From: Macrolepiota albuminosa
Lineage: Eukaryota; Basidiomycota; Agaricomycetes; Agaricales; Agaricaceae
Reading direction: 5' to 3'
Assembly: GCA_027475525.1 (NCBI GenBank)
Contig: JAMWFC010000062.1
Coordinates: forward strand, 310,001-374,000
DNA: 64,000 nt
Part shown: one piece after another, positions 35,805 through 48,479 of the stretch
How positions within the stretch are numbered: the first letter of the stretch is position 1
How the letters are laid out: the number at the start of each line of letters is the position of its first letter
Translations under genes and position numbers: made by a program
Notes under the pieces: model-generated
Seen by the model: the letters and a program-made list of their open reading frames with translations, nothing else
The model's database searches: none
What the model was told of the DNA's origin: nothing

Positions 35805-37909
35805 ATGGCGAGGTATCCTCCATTGCTGCTTTCGACAGCACCGACAGCTATTGTTCCGACTAAGGTCGTCATTCCGCATGTGTGAGTCTCATTCGATTGC
35901 AGTTTCTTGGGCTGACATTGGAGGGAATAGTCAATTGCGGGACCTCATCATATGTCCTCGAGAAAGGGGTCGAGTGAACTACATTCAACACAATTCCATC
36001 GTCGAACACAATCTCAACACGCCTGAGTCGGTGAGTCGTAATTTTATTCAACTATGGTTTCATTAGTAACGTCTGCCTTAGATGCCCCAGCTTCTTGTCA
36101 AGCTTCCCTTTCAACCGAATACTCTAAGCTCTCTTCCCATCGAAGGAACAGATGACACGCTTCTCGCAGCCGGTGGACAGAGGGCCGAAATTCATTTGTC
36201 TTACCATTCGCCGCTCCGACCAAACGCTCCTGTCTGGCACAATGAAGCCTCGATATTTGGGGATATAAATAATTCCGTTCTTCTCACTTCAATGAGCCTT
36301 ACGAAGTCCAATGAAAGCAGCATAGAACCTCGACTTTGCATCAGTAACAACAATCATAGGGTTAAGCTCTATAACGTACCTTTAAGGAGTTTTCCCAAAA
36401 CAGGTATCGATGAAGTCGGATGCATGGAATTCAAGGTTGCAATAAATCATTGTGCGTCAACTTACATCTGACCTTGTTACTGTTGTCATGAACGCAATGT
36501 ACAGCTTCAATTTCGCCCGATGGCCGGACGATCATATCTGTTGGCGACTCAGCCAAAGTGTACCTCCATCGCATGACGGGTGGTGATGACATCACTTTTG
36601 CACGCATTGCCACTTTAAAGCTTCCGTCTCCTACCATAATGCATATGGATTATACCACAGTACCATTGACAGCATCGTTTTCAACCGCGTTCTCGTCAGA
36701 TGGATTAAAGTTCGCGGTAGCATCGCAGGAGGGACTTCTCGCTGTCTGGGATGTCAGAAGTACCAAACCTTTGAAGATTTTTCAGACGGAAAAGTCAAGG
36801 ATTCCTTCAGCTAATGGTGGTGTCTCTGGCTGGTCAAGTGATGGAGACGGGATATATGAATGGCCAGGACTTTTCAAAGCACCCGACTGGAGTGTAAGGA
36901 GTGTGAAGTTCGGAGGATCAGGGGATAAAGAACTGATGACTTTTACCGAGGTGAGTTACGTTCATGGCTACTATTCTTCTGTTTCTCAGTGCATCAACAG
37001 CACACTTCGTTACTCCACGTCGTAGATGCGAGGACATTTGAAACCGAGGAAATCATTCAAGTACCCGCCTTTCGGGAGCCATCATCGCCAATTCCTGTGC
37101 CAGCTCCGGTTGCGCGATCTCAGTCTCATCTCTCATCGCCCCCATACCGAGTACATCGGCCCTCTATCATTAATCATACCCACCGCATACGTTCTCGACT
37201 CAACTCCACGACACCTTCCGTACAATCCACTTCCGACAGCCGCTCGCGGGTCCACGTTCTCCGTGCTCTCAGCGACACTTCATCCTCCTATTCTGCACCA
37301 AGTGTCATCTCCGACTCAACCTGGCGGTCACTTGGCATGAGCGATTCGACTGCCACGGTCAGTCACCAAGACGGCGATGTCGAACATAACGACATCTCTG
37401 CTATTTTTCCGTTGAGAGGTCCCATCAATGATAATTACGTCACGCAGACGTTCCTTGGATCACGTGGATTTAGGGTACGCCGGCAATCCGGTGCCTCACA
37501 TGAAGAAGAGGACGATCCCAACACCGGCTCGACTCATGGCGATTACGAGTACACCCTACGCCCGACCTACATCACCGTCAACAGCCGACGAGGGCATGAA
37601 GATGATGTCGAAGTGGATGAGCTGGAGTCGGACTGCGTCTCTTCCTGCGCCCCGTCGCGATCATCTTCTCCGAGCCCATCCACCCATAGACCTAGTCCAA
37701 CTGGGTTAGCTTCTCCTACGCTCCATGCCATGAGCTCGCAAGATTGCGCGAGGCTTGTGCAGCCAGTGTATCCGGAGGATCTGGACATTGCGGGGATGTG
37801 CTTCGATCCGAGCGGGAGACATGTTTATGTTGCTTCTACGGAGAGTGTCGTTGAGTGGACCGTGCACGGTGCAGAAAAGGGATGGTGGGCTGGAAGTCAA
37901 TGGAGATGA
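35805..37909 (+). CDS. WD40-like protein (DUF2415-type)
   Basis: Five exons: 35805-35881, 35931-36030, 36082-36451, 36505-36950 and 37001-37909; 633 aa. Beta-propeller-like strands with WD features run from about residue 40 to 410: SISPDGRTIISVGDSAKVYL, FSSDGLKFAVASQEGLLAVW with WDVRS, and APDWSVRSVKFG. The stretch HTSLLHVVDARTF follows the last intron. A long Ser-rich, acidic linker (about 400-570) interrupts the fold, and DIAGMCFDPSGRHVYVAS with a closing EWTV near the C terminus looks like the final blade. This layout matches fungal DUF2415 WD-repeat proteins, whose function is not established; the family call is from memory of its pattern. The donor at 36950 must pair with the acceptor at 37000, since the nearer CAG at 36989 would give an early stop. 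Confidence 0.7.
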
Positions 37910-39465
37910 AGAAGATGCTTGTGTTTTTTTTTTTCCCACCACCGTTTGAAGTTTGCGTTGTTTGTTGACGGCGCATTCGTCTACGCTGGTGCATGATCGG
38001 TCCTCTTGCGGAGTGCTTTCTGGCTCGCTTGGGCTCATCTTATTTTTCCTATCAATGTACAACTATCATCACGTTCATTGTTCATCTTTTCACGACACAC
38101 GGACACTTGCGTTTATCTTTCGCTTGTCATAGTATCTATTCCGTTCATGACACCACACCTGTATTAGTATAATAACAGTATAGCCATTCAAAATTCTTGT
38201 AGTCTAGGTGCCGCTGTCCCACTTTTTTCTTGATACTCTGTGGGAATGAGGGCTGTACATAACATGATGTCAATGTCAGAGTTTCTTGTGCATCCGTATA
38301 TACGTACGATAGCTGCCATTTTTGTGAGGTCGACACATCTTAGACAATTGCGCCACATTAAAGACGTTAGATAGGTAATTCATGCAAGCTCAAGTATTGT
38401 ATCAACCACGGCAGAAGAAAGCATAAGTCACACAGCCACAGGATTCTCATTTGAACTGGAAAAAATGACAAAGAAATGTGTCATACCATTTCTTTGGCAA
38501 CTTTTTGCCTTAGAAAAAGGCATTTTTCCATTGTCTCAAACCTGTTTTTGTAAGGGTGACCTCTGGAGGCTGTGGCTTAGTCACACAGCTGGCAGAGGGA
38601 GTTCCAAAGAGAACAAGTCTAGAGATTCCTTATGTCAGGTTGGACACTTCTGGGGCTTCTGAAGCATGGGAAACAACTGTACAGTACAACAAAACCTTAA
38701 AAACTCAAAAATTGCCTAAACAAACAACTGTGCAAACAAGGCAGGAAAACTCTGGACTTTGGAAGTCAGAAAGGCAAACTCTGGCTTATATAAGCAGTCT
38801 GGAAGTGGTGCTGAAGGGCCCACACTTGTCTGAATGATAGCTAAAGAACCAGAGCACCTCAAAGGCTGAGAATAGTACTAACAGATAGTGTTGAGAGAAT
38901 AGAAACAGCAAAATGAGAGAATGATAGAAGAAATGAGGAAATGCATGAAAGGAGAGTGAAGGGATAGGGAGTGAAAGAAGGAAGAAATGAGGAGTCCCCT
39001 GACAGAGAAACATCTGTTAGAAACAGGTCATGTGACTTCCAACAAGTGTTTCTCTGGAAAAACTAAAAGTATAAATTGAGAAATAGTAAAAAAACACTTA
39101 TTGTGTTTTTTTATGTGTTTCTTGAGCTATTTTTAAAAATTTTCTTTCTCTATTTCTTAAGAAATACACAGGGAACACAAATTGTGTTTCTAAACTGTTT
39201 CTTAGAGAATATGGCACATGTATCTTTTGGTTTTTCTAAAGTTACCTTTGTAATTTTTCTATCAAATGTTTTTCAATAAAATTTCTTTGTGTTGTTTTAA
39301 AAAAATAAATTGGAAAAACATGATATATTTCTAAAAAAAAACCAATTAGAAATTCTCTAAATATTTCTCAAGAAAGATCAATTAGAAACACTGTCATGTT
39401 GATGAGTGTGGCACTGATTATATGACAAGCACACACTGATCTTCTTCCTCATTGGTCTGGTACAC
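37910..39465. other. AT-rich intergenic or repeat-derived DNA
   Basis: After the WD40 gene the sequence becomes AT-rich with long T and A runs (39070-39400). Repeated themes such as GTGTTTCT and TTTCTTAAGAAA suggest an old repeat or MITE, but no terminal repeats could be fixed. No gene is supported. Confidence 0.4.
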
Positions 39466-40193
39466 TCACGTGCAGCTGATGCAGCAATAGGCAACAATAT
39501 ATTGGTTTATGCAGTACATGAAATGTGTTAGTAATAACAAAAGAAGGCGCTCACATAAAAAAATTAAATGGCAGGGGAAATCAAGAAAAGCTTTCATTGA
39601 AAATAAAAGAACAGCCAATGCAAAAATGATGATGAAAGGAATGATTATATAGGGATGAGAAGCAATTACAATAGAAAAAATAGCAATGCAGCTAGTGTAA
39701 ACAGTGAAGGTCATAAAGATAGCTGTAACAAGAAAAATAAAGACAAAGCTTGGAGACAAGAAGTTCAGCATGATTGATGGGCATAAGATTTTAAGGATAT
39801 CTGGCATTACAATGTAGATGATGGCCAATGCTGTTGTAATAGATGATGACATGCCACATAACTCGATCATATACATAGCAAACCTGTTAACAACATATTT
39901 TCCTTGAGGTAATGCTATGGCAGCCATCATTAAGCTGCAAAATGTCATGAAAAGTTTGGTAATAGACTTCTTCAGGCAAGTACTAATACACTTAAGGCAA
40001 TTGACTTTTCAAGAGAAATTATAAAAACAGCACAATGATAGCAAAAATTATAAACTACAAGCAAGTATTTGACATAGTAGGCCCAGAACTTATCCATGAT
40101 CCTAACCTGCTCATCTTCTATTTCTGGTCTTTCTAAATGAAATATAAAGCTCCAAATGTGGAGCAAGGCCAAAATGGAAAAGATAGCAGGCAT
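39466..40193 (-). other. Unrecognised hydrophobic open frames, possibly a decayed membrane-protein gene
   Basis: Two minus-strand frames (40193-39972, about 73 codons; 39948-39466, about 160 codons) encode strongly hydrophobic segments, for example ITTALAIIYIVM and FIFLVTAIFMTFTVYTSC. They could be exons of one gene or remnants. I could not find a family or a convincing splice path. AT-rich DNA gives hydrophobic codons by chance, so this is weak. Confidence 0.25.
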
Positions 40194-40934
40194 GTAAGGT
40201 GGTAGTAGTTGTGTGGTGTGAAAGCAGGAAATTCAAGACGTGTGTATATTAATCCTTAGTTTTTGCAGAGCAGATCAACTCTGACTGGCTACTATTCTCC
40301 TTCATCTGATCCTCAGCTGCCCCAGGACTCCTCTTACAATTTAAACTACAACTGCGCAAATTGAAAAGAGAAGGAAAATAGTTTTGTCTAGTTAGGCACA
40401 CCAAATATTACTGATCATTATAATCCACTATGTTCGACTCAGAGTTCTGTAAATTGTTGTTCAACTCCAGATTCAAGACATAAACCAGCATTGATATTAC
40501 TTCCATCTTCATTACTACCGTCAACTTCTTCTCAACCATTCACCATTTATATGCAACCTATTTTGCCATTTGTTTCATTGGAGCAGTTAGAGTCTGAACC
40601 TGACGACCCACAATTTGACACAACTGCAGCATCAGATGCAAATTCAGATGTGGACCTATTTGGTTTCTTTGCACTTGAGAACAAGCTAAAGATCTTTTGT
40701 AGGAATCAACAATGCACCAAGCCTGCTCCTTCTCCATGAGTTCAATTAGTAGCCTCAGACTTCATGAATCCTCCTACACCTTCAATAAGGTGCAATGAAC
40801 GAGAAAATACAATATCACCTATCTTCTTTGGCAAAGATAATTCTGAATCAGATACAATATTGCACATGCCTCTTAATGCAGTTTTCAAGAAGGAAAAGGA
40901 AAGGGCCGTTGATTATGCCCAAATCAGGCTAGAG

Positions 40935-41285
40935 GCATGCACTATCACTAGTACAGCTACTTAGTCAATATAGCTTTGAGCATGCTAAATATGTGAGAGA
41001 GTCCTAGACAGGTCCCAGAGAACACATGGTAGGCAAGAGATTGGTGGCAAGGAAAGTAGGTGATTGGAGGCATTTGTGTAAGACTCCAAAATGCAATATG
41101 AAAGCACTAAGAGTTGCTAAGAAATAGTGCTAGGAGATATGAGAAAGTCGTTAAGGAAGGTGCTAAGAGGTGCAAAAGAGAGTTGCTAAAGGAAAGCACT
41201 CAGAGGTGCAGGAAAGAGTTGCTAAGAGGTACTATATCTTGCAGAACTCCTGCTAAAGACTACATGACAAAAATTGCATGTCAAA
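40935..41285 (-). repeat. Fragment of the LTR-like repeat, inverted relative to 28310-28725
   Basis: The reverse complement of this stretch aligns by eye with the 3' part of the LTR-like insertion at 27215-28997. Both share TGCACTAT/ATAGTGCA, GCTACTTAGTCAATATAGCTT, a diverged TCCCAGAGAACACA (CCAGAGAACGCA), and the TTGCTAAGAGGTGC-type repeats. It is diverged and has no termini, so it is an old partial copy. Confidence 0.55.
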
Positions 41286-43999
41286 GAGCCTACTGAGCCT
41301 ATGAGTAGTAGTATTAATATGGATGCAAAAGTATGTTCATTTCATAAATCTACAAAGCTAACTTTGACTAAGATAGGAATAGGATTGACAGGTGCAATTA
41401 GATTACTTCAAGAAGCTAGAAGACTATTAGTTGAAGAAAGAAAACATTTACATTATTTGAAAAGGAGTTGTTGACGCTCTTTGTGGCAACTAAATAGATG
41501 CTTCATTTTGACTCCCCATCTTATAATTTCCCTTGCTATGCTTTTGGAGCTGTTTTGGCAGCTTTTATCTGGGGAAAAATCAAGCACATGGCTCAAAATT
41601 GAAACTACTTTGCTGATCTTTGGTACTATGTCTCTTAATGTATTTGGTATAATGCTTATATATTTATTGAGCTCCTGGTTTGTCACTATTAAAATCTCCA
41701 CTGATGTCAATATAAAGTTATTTAATTGCACTGGAGTATATTTAAACCATGTTGAAAGATCACTCACCTGCAACAGGTTTAGATTAATCTTTGAACTAAC
41801 AAAGGAGATTCATAACTTACCAGGTCATTGAAATCAAGACCATAAAGTTTGTTGATATACTTGTCAAATACTTTCTTCCTTATTTTCTTTATTTCATTCT
41901 ATTCTTCATTATTGGTAGCCACCTTGAGCAAGGCGGTGCACTTTGAGATGCTATTTGCCCTTGTTTTCATAGTATGTGGCACTAGTGATGTGATGACACA
42001 ATCAGATGAAAAATTGGAGTACATATTTGTCAATGACATGGTTAAGATATAAGCAGATCTTAGGACTTGGAGTGTAGAATGCAGACCACTCCTTGTTATC
42101 TTTGAAGGTCAGCTGGTACTGACATGCCAATTGAATGAACCTTGGCATGAAAAGATGATGCATTTTGCATGTATGGCATGCAATGCAATATCACAGGCTA
42201 ATTTGAGATATCTATTTATATGCCAAATAAGGTGCTTGAGCATGAGGGCAAAGTTGAGGATGTTAATATTTGTATGTTGCAAACAAAAAGAGATGTTGCA
42301 AAAAGAAGACAGACTAGAGAGTGCATCACATTTGAGAAAGATGTAAACTTTGTGAGTCTTCAATGACATTACACCAAAAAAGCCACAATACAAAAATCAA
42401 CCAACCTGAGCAATACTGAACTAACGGATATCCAAACAGAAGCCACCACTAAAATATTAGAGAGGATTAAGAGGGAGTAGGAGCTAGATTTGCATGAGAG
42501 CATGCTTAAGCAACTTTTGAATATATAAAAAACACCATGAACATAGTTCTCAGGAGAGCAACAAAACACCCTCTAACTGTAAAGCCAAACATCTTGAAGT
42601 ACATATTATATATTCATCACCTTCCATCATGTACTAAAACACAAATTCAAAAGATTATATACAAAAAGATCAAAACAATATCATTTGTAGACTTTCAATA
42701 AACAAAGCGGATACTTTCTTATGCCAATCTTACTATAAACATTAGATGTTGACCTCTGATGGTCTCTATTGCTTCATTTTAAGTGAAATCTTTAGTGTTT
42801 GCATGGCTGATACTTATAAACAAAATGTCTAGTTTTATGTACTAAGAGAGATACCAGTAGTTATATTTGAAGAAATGCAATCGACTTTTTGAATGTTTTC
42901 TGTAGTCTGTATTTAGTGTTTTAGTAGAGTAATTAGTACACATGTTAGTTGACTCATCAGATATAATAACGGAGCTATATAGATACATGCTATTTTTTGA
43001 GGCTTCATTGGAGGCCTAAAGATGCAGTAATTGAGGCAAAAGATTAATTCTTCAGAAAAGGAAGACATGTTGAGTTCATTTGAGTGTTGTTGTTTTTAGC
43101 ACAAAAAAAAACAAAGAAAAGAAATTACAATAACATCACATACAAAACTACGAGGCTGCAGTCAAAACTTTGCAATATTGGAGACGGTGAAGTTGAATTA
43201 CCAGTCTACAATAGAATATGCTAATATTATGGTGACTTGCAATACATGTGCATGCATGATTGTAATTGTGGCTGTGCATAAGTTGACTTGTCAAGCACCT
43301 GCACTGCTACACAGCACTGCCACATACTATGAGGCTACAACTGAAACTTTGCAATATGATAGATAGTCAAGTTGAATTACAAGCATACAAATAGACTATG
43401 CCAAAACATTTCACCAAATATGAGGCAGCTAAATCTCAGATTGAGGGTTGAGAGTGACTTGCAATTGTATAGCAAGGCTTTGAAACCAGATATCACTGTA
43501 GAAGTTGAGAGGAAGGCAAGCTACAATGTCATGCAATGACTATGATGTATGATCATTGTTGCTGATGCATTGGACTCATGGTCTGGTGCCAGTGCATGGG
43601 TTTCCATATGAGTTTGTTGTAGTCCTGTGGCTATCAATAAAGCAGAGAAGGCTTGTGACAGGTAAGGCATCACAACAGTATGTGTTATATGTTGTACAGG
43701 AACTTGCTTTGTACTGTACTATATGTATCTAGTAGAGTCTGCTATATTATAGCAGAGCAGTCCCCACAGTGCTGTAGAATACAGAGCTATGGACATGTTA
43801 CAATGTGCTGTATGACATGGTCTAGTAGATTGATAAAAGGCAGGCACACATATATGCATGCAGACCTAGTAAATGCCAGTAGACACTAGCAGATGTCAAC
43901 GTGCATCAGTGGCCATTAGCCCATGAGGGAAAACCTCCATTGGTGGATGTTATGGCATGAATAAACTTTTCTTAAAGTTCTCTACTTCTCTTCTCTTTT
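41286..43999. other. AT-rich region, no supported gene
   Basis: Several frames encode hydrophobic stretches (41481-41831 and 41849-42052 on +; 42393-42109 on -) but no family is recognisable. A diverged direct repeat of about 70 bp lies at 43144 and 43323 (shared ACTTTGCAATAT and AAGTTGAATTAC). Confidence 0.35.
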
Positions 44000-44153
44000 C
44001 CTTCCTCCCTACAATAACTTAAGGCTATTCACCTCTCCTTCCCTCCTTTTTCCACCTCTGATGCCAGCATACATCTCCTTCCTCCCTACAATAACTTAAG
44101 GCTATTCACCTCTCCTTCCCTCCTTTTTCCACCTCTGATGCCAGCATACATCT
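44000..44153. repeat. 77-bp tandem duplication (two copies)
   Basis: Positions 44000-44076 and 44077-44153 are identical, starting CCTTCCTCCCTAC. It has the same period as the duplications in element B and may be the same assembly error. Confidence 0.9.
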
Positions 44154-44171
44154 ATAAAAGGGCCCTGCTGA

Positions 44172-44300
44172 CCTATGCAGGCCTATGCAAGCCACCAGCA
44201 GACATCTATGCAGACCTACATCGACCGACTCAAACCTATGCAGGCCCATGCAAGCCTGTGCAGAGCACCAGCAGATATCTGCAGAGGCTTACATAGGTCC
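44172..44300. repeat. Diverged tandem repeat, about 63 bp
   Basis: CCTATGCAGGCCTATGCAAGC at 44172 recurs as CCTATGCAGGCCCATGCAAG at 44235, each followed by a CCAGCAGAYATCT segment. Degenerate minisatellite. Confidence 0.6.
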
Positions 44301-44539
44301 ATGGAGGCTGGTTGGACTAAAGAAAAAGGTAACTCTTCATGTCTGCTAAATGCCTATGGGGAGAAATTGAACTCTTGGCCTTGGAAAAGCCTCTAGCAAC
44401 AGAACGCACTGATGATTTAACTATTGCACCATAAGTCTGTTATTAATAAATAAATCAAAGGTCAGATAACACAATGAATGGCTGCTCACCTACGTCCCCA
44501 CAGGTCCCTGTATAGATATTTTGAGGTAGAAGGGGGGTG

Positions 44540-44770
44540 GCATACCTCCCAAAAGAGTTTTTATGGCTTGAAAGAAGCATTGGCATCATTTGCCATCAGC
44601 TGGCATTTGTCAGAGTTTGTTGGCAGCCATTGGAACCCACTAGCATCTATTGGCATCTATTGTATATTTGTTGGCATCTGCCAAATATCCACTGATATCT
44701 GTTGGCATTTATGGGAATCTGTCAGCATTTACAGGAATCTGTCAGCAACCCCTGGCATTGTCTGGCATCA
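44540..44770. repeat. Degenerate TGGCATYT minisatellite
   Basis: Many spaced copies of TGGCATCT, TGGCATTT and ATCTGTCAGCA without a fixed period. It lies just upstream of the 5' LTR of element A. Confidence 0.5.
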
Positions 44771-44863
44771 GGGCAGGAGAGAAGGAAAGAGGGTGCATGG
44801 ATATCCGCCACATGGAGTGGTGTCTCAGAAAGCATGGAGGGTGGCAGAAGAGGATGAAGATGG

Positions 44864-45801
44864 TGATAGGACCCTATACAGGATCAGCGCATCAACGGCA
44901 GGCGACGGCAACGCGGCACCGACTCAAAATACCTTAGCGCGCGCTAATTATCCAATTTGGGCAATATTTGACGGCCGCGCACGGCAAGAAGCAGATCCAA
45001 TCAATGATAGCGCCGACGGCAGCAGGAATGACAACTGACAGATGGCATCAGTCACTGATGACAGCGCTTAGCGAGAAGCTTGATGATCTATCAAAAACTG
45101 ACGGACAGCTTGGCGTTTGACCTTGGCGTCTGACACTGCTTACCGTCTCGATTTGGCGCCCAACGTCGCTTAGGTGTTCTGACAGACAGAAGGGTGATGG
45201 ATTGATGGTTTAGTACCGCGATCTGCCGCCTGGTGGCGCCAAGGGTCCTCAAAGGACGGTAGGGATCTGAAACCGTTGGAGCTACCCCTATGAAATTTTC
45301 CAGTTTACCGCACTTTGGCGATGGTTGGTCACTGGCAACGGTGAACTCCTTGTAGTATATATATTACTTACCGACTTGTACATACACCATCAGACGAATA
45401 GACCAGAGTTCACTACTCCCCTTTCTTCAGTCTCCCTTACGCCCAGAATTTTATTTACGGTTGGCAACGTCAAACTCATCGGCAGTTGCAGACGCTCGCC
45501 AACACTCGACACCCTCGTGCCTTGCAACTACGGCAGGCATTATCGACACTTAGACTTCGCTAAGCATACCATACTCTTGCCGCTTACCTTTGCCGTGTTC
45601 ACTTACCGCTTCTTCCTAGGCGCTTTACCTTAGCGCTTTACACTTGCCGACACCCGTTACCGACTTTTCCCCTTTTTCACAGACGCGTTCTCTGGGACCT
45701 GCCCGGGACTCCTCAAATCACTTATAACGCGCCCAACGCAAACTCTTGGTATGGTAACACTTTAGTTACATTTGTTCCTGACCAAACTTTGGGCGTCATC
45801 A
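44864..45801 (+). repeat. 5' LTR of element A
   Basis: 938 bp, starting TGATAGGACCC and ending GGCGTCATCA, a TGAT/ATCA terminal inverted match. The start is fixed by the same 45 bp at 55189 after the polypurine tract; the end is inferred from the nearby primer-binding site and the same pattern in element B. The base run before it is GATGG. Confidence 0.85.
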
Positions 45802-45804
45802 AAT

Positions 45805-45821
45805 TGGAGCCCACCGCGAGG
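45805..45821 (+). other. Primer-binding site of element A
   Basis: TGGAGCCCACCGCGAGG, starting 3 nt after the LTR and beginning TGG as expected for pairing to a tRNA CCA end. The same 17 bases lie at 56434 in element B. The tRNA was not identified. Confidence 0.7.
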
Positions 45822-46184
45822 GATCTCTAGGGCAGAATTCCGCCAGAAACCCGTCTTCAGCGTAGGCGCCGCCTGCTAGACCAGTCGGCAGAAGGCATAG
45901 CTCCTTCCCACCCATCAACTCCACAACCACCTGGTGCCTTACCGGGTCTCTCTCTCGCACAGGAACTACAGAACGCCACTGTAGACGCTTTTCCTGATCT
46001 CTTCCCGCATTCCCTCGATTATAGTGCCGACGACCCCTTAGCGTCGCCCTTTACTTTGCCGCAATCAGTTACCCCCATCACTCCTTTAACACCGCTTTCT
46101 CAATTCGCCATTTCGCTTACCCCGTCACCAACCTCTAGAACTCCTTCCCCACCACCGCTAACTGAACTCGCCAACACAGTCGCT

Positions 46185-48479
46185 ATGGAACAACAAGTCC
46201 AGCGCATGCCGCCACGCAACCACTTCTCGGCACCGAAATGGGACGAGTCCAAGCCACGGGAGCTCTCTCAGTATTTCAAGGAATTAGAGTATTTATTCAG
46301 GGACTGTAACATTACCGACCACACGCAGATGAAGGAGTACGCGGCAAGATACGTATCGTATGACACGGCAGAGACGTGGACAGGTTTGACCGAGTTTGCC
46401 GCCTTTGTTCCTGCCGCCCCACCAGCTCCAGCTCAAGGCGCTTCGTATGAGGACTGGAAGACGGCAGTAATCCAGCTGTACCCTGGCGCAGAGGAGGCTA
46501 CCCGATACACGGTAAACGAGCTGCAGAAACTAGTACAGGAATCTTTCAACAACGGCACTTCTTCTCTTGGCGCATTCTCCACGTATTACCGCGAGTTCCA
46601 GAAAATCGCTAGGTGGCTTCTGCAGAACGGCAAGCTCTATATTAACGAGGAGCGTCGCCTATTTCAGCAGGGCATCCCGACTTCACTGTGGACTCGTATT
46701 GCTCGTCGCCTAGAGATAGTTCATCAGGCCCATCACCCTGACGAGCCCTATAATGTTGCCGACGTCTTTGAAGCCGGTAAATGGGTTCTTAAGGGGACCG
46801 ACACTGGCGTTGGTATACAACGCGCTAGGACGAGCCCACCCCCTGAGCGAACTAACGGTATCATTCCCATCCCGCCTCCTGCTGCCGACTTCGTTAAGAA
46901 AGAGGAGCTCAATGCTGCTATTACCGCCGCTGTCGCTTCCGCTATGACTCGTATTGAAACTATGATCACCACCAACCTCACCGCTAACCGACCCGCTAAC
47001 GTACCCGCACCTGGCCCTTGCCACTTTTGTGGAGAAATTGGCCACACCATGACTAGAGGACGTTGCGCTACCCTTGAGAATTATATTCGGCAAGGGAGAA
47101 TCCGAAGGGCTATCGACGGCAAGATAGTTTTTACCTCTGGCGCCACCATCCCCAACTACCCAGATAAGAAGTCCTTCCAGGAGCGGGTAGATGAATGGCA
47201 TAGACGCAATCCAGGACAAATCGTTACCGGCACGCTTTCTGGCAACGCCAACCCCGACCCTGACCAGGCGACTCAACAGCAAATGATCCACGAGGTCCTA
47301 CATTTCGACAGCGTTGGCGACCGCCCTACCTTCTCGTGGGAAGAGCGAATTGCTAAGTTACAGCAGGAGCTGGATTCGCTTAAGAATCAGGTGTTTGATG
47401 GGGTTGAAGTTAAGCAGCCCAAACAGCCTCTTAAAGGATACAAGCCAATGCCTCCCGCTAGCAAGCTACCGACGCCTGCTCCTGCCCCTGCTCCTGCTCC
47501 AGAACCATCGTCGTCTGCTACTGTTCCTGAACCGCCTTTGCCGCCTCTCCATCCCTACTCAGGGATTCCCGACCGATACCATGCTCCCGCACAACGAAAC
47601 TTTGCTGCTCCCGAGAAACGTCCTGAAGGTGGTTACCGACCTACTGCGCCAATTTTCGACATAGAGAAATCGAACCACGTCTTTAACCGCATCATGAAAA
47701 CCGCCGTCACCTTGTCAGTAGAAGAACTTTGCAGTATTGCTCCCGACGTCCGCAACCAGGTCAAAACGGCAGTCACTCCTCGACGACCCTTGGCGACAGC
47801 CATTGCCGAAGTTGATGAACTCGACGACGCGCTTCCTGGTTTTTCTGTTACCATCGATGCTCCCGACACCGATGAAACTCTTGCCGACCCCATCGCTAAC
47901 GCCACTTCTGTGGACCCAGTGGAGACCTACCTTAGGTCAGTGGACCATGGAGAGGACCCCGCCATCCTTACCATCGCTCAAGAATCGCACGCTATCCGCT
48001 CAGTTGCGCTAACGGTAGACAACAAGCACGAGGTAGAGGCAATCGTGGATAGCGGGTCTCAGATTATTTCTATGGCAGCAGAAGTCGCTAACGATTTGGG
48101 TCTCATTTATGACCCTACTGTTATATTAAACATGCAGAGCGCTAACGGTACCGTGGACAGATCCCTAGGCCTCGCCAAGAACGTGCCGTGCACCCTTGGC
48201 AACATCACCTTTTACCTCCAAATACATATCTTGTGCTCCCCGGCTTACGACTTATTACTCGGCAGACCCTTCGACGTCTTGGCACGATCAGTCGTCAAGA
48301 CAGTTACCGACGAGGAAACGACCCTCACAATTAGCGACCCCAATTCCGGAATCCGACGAACGGTGCCAACGTTCCCTAGGGGACAACAAAAAAGCGCCCT
48401 CGCCAAGCCACCGGAGTTTACCGACCAACACGCCAACGAACAACCCTACCGGTGTTTTCACAAACCATCGAGGAGGTGA
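46185..48479 (+). CDS. Element A gag-protease polyprotein
   Basis: 764 aa from the ATG at 46185; the frame is open upstream to 46056 without another ATG, and element B conserves the same MEQ start. The N-terminal half is a gag capsid region (RMPPRNHFSAPKW, FKELEYLFRDC). A CCHC knuckle CHFCGEIGHTMTRGRC lies near residue 280, then a coiled segment and Pro-rich linkers. The aspartic protease near the C terminus has the DSGS active site (EAIVDSGSQIISMAAEVA) and the closing LLLGRPFDVLA. The stop at 48477-48479 overlaps pol in the -1 frame (GTGA). Confidence 0.88.
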   Translation: MEQQVQRMPPRNHFSAPKWDESKPRELSQYFKELEYLFRDCNITDHTQMKEYAARYVSYDTAETWTGLTEFAAFVPAAPPAPAQGASYEDWKTAVIQLYPGAEEATRYTVNELQKLVQESFNNGTSSLGAFSTYYREFQKIARWLLQNGKLYINEERRLFQQGIPTSLWTRIARRLEIVHQAHHPDEPYNVADVFEAGKWVLKGTDTGVGIQRARTSPPPERTNGIIPIPPPAADFVKKEELNAAITAAVASAMTRIETMITTNLTANRPANVPAPGPCHFCGEIGHTMTRGRCATLENYIRQGRIRRAIDGKIVFTSGATIPNYPDKKSFQERVDEWHRRNPGQIVTGTLSGNANPDPDQATQQQMIHEVLHFDSVGDRPTFSWEERIAKLQQELDSLKNQVFDGVEVKQPKQPLKGYKPMPPASKLPTPAPAPAPAPEPSSSATVPEPPLPPLHPYSGIPDRYHAPAQRNFAAPEKRPEGGYRPTAPIFDIEKSNHVFNRIMKTAVTLSVEELCSIAPDVRNQVKTAVTPRRPLATAIAEVDELDDALPGFSVTIDAPDTDETLADPIANATSVDPVETYLRSVDHGEDPAILTIAQESHAIRSVALTVDNKHEVEAIVDSGSQIISMAAEVANDLGLIYDPTVILNMQSANGTVDRSLGLAKNVPCTLGNITFYLQIHILCSPAYDLLLGRPFDVLARSVVKTVTDEETTLTISDPNSGIRRTVPTFPRGQQKSALAKPPEFTDQHANEQPYRCFHKPSRR

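Noticed and set aside
36951..36989. Acceptor at 36989 for intron 4 of the WD40-like gene
   Set aside because: It leads to a stop at 37023-37025; the CAG at 37000 keeps the frame to the conserved C terminus.
44357..44431. tRNA-like or SINE head on the minus strand (TAGTTAAATCATCAGTG then AGTTCAATTTC)
   Set aside because: Box A and box B resemblance is partial and the would-be acceptor stem ends do not pair, so neither a tRNA nor a SINE can be supported.
46710..47291. 193-codon minus-strand frame opposite gag of element A
   Set aside because: No motif or splice structure and not preserved as a comparable frame in element B; treated as a shadow of gag.
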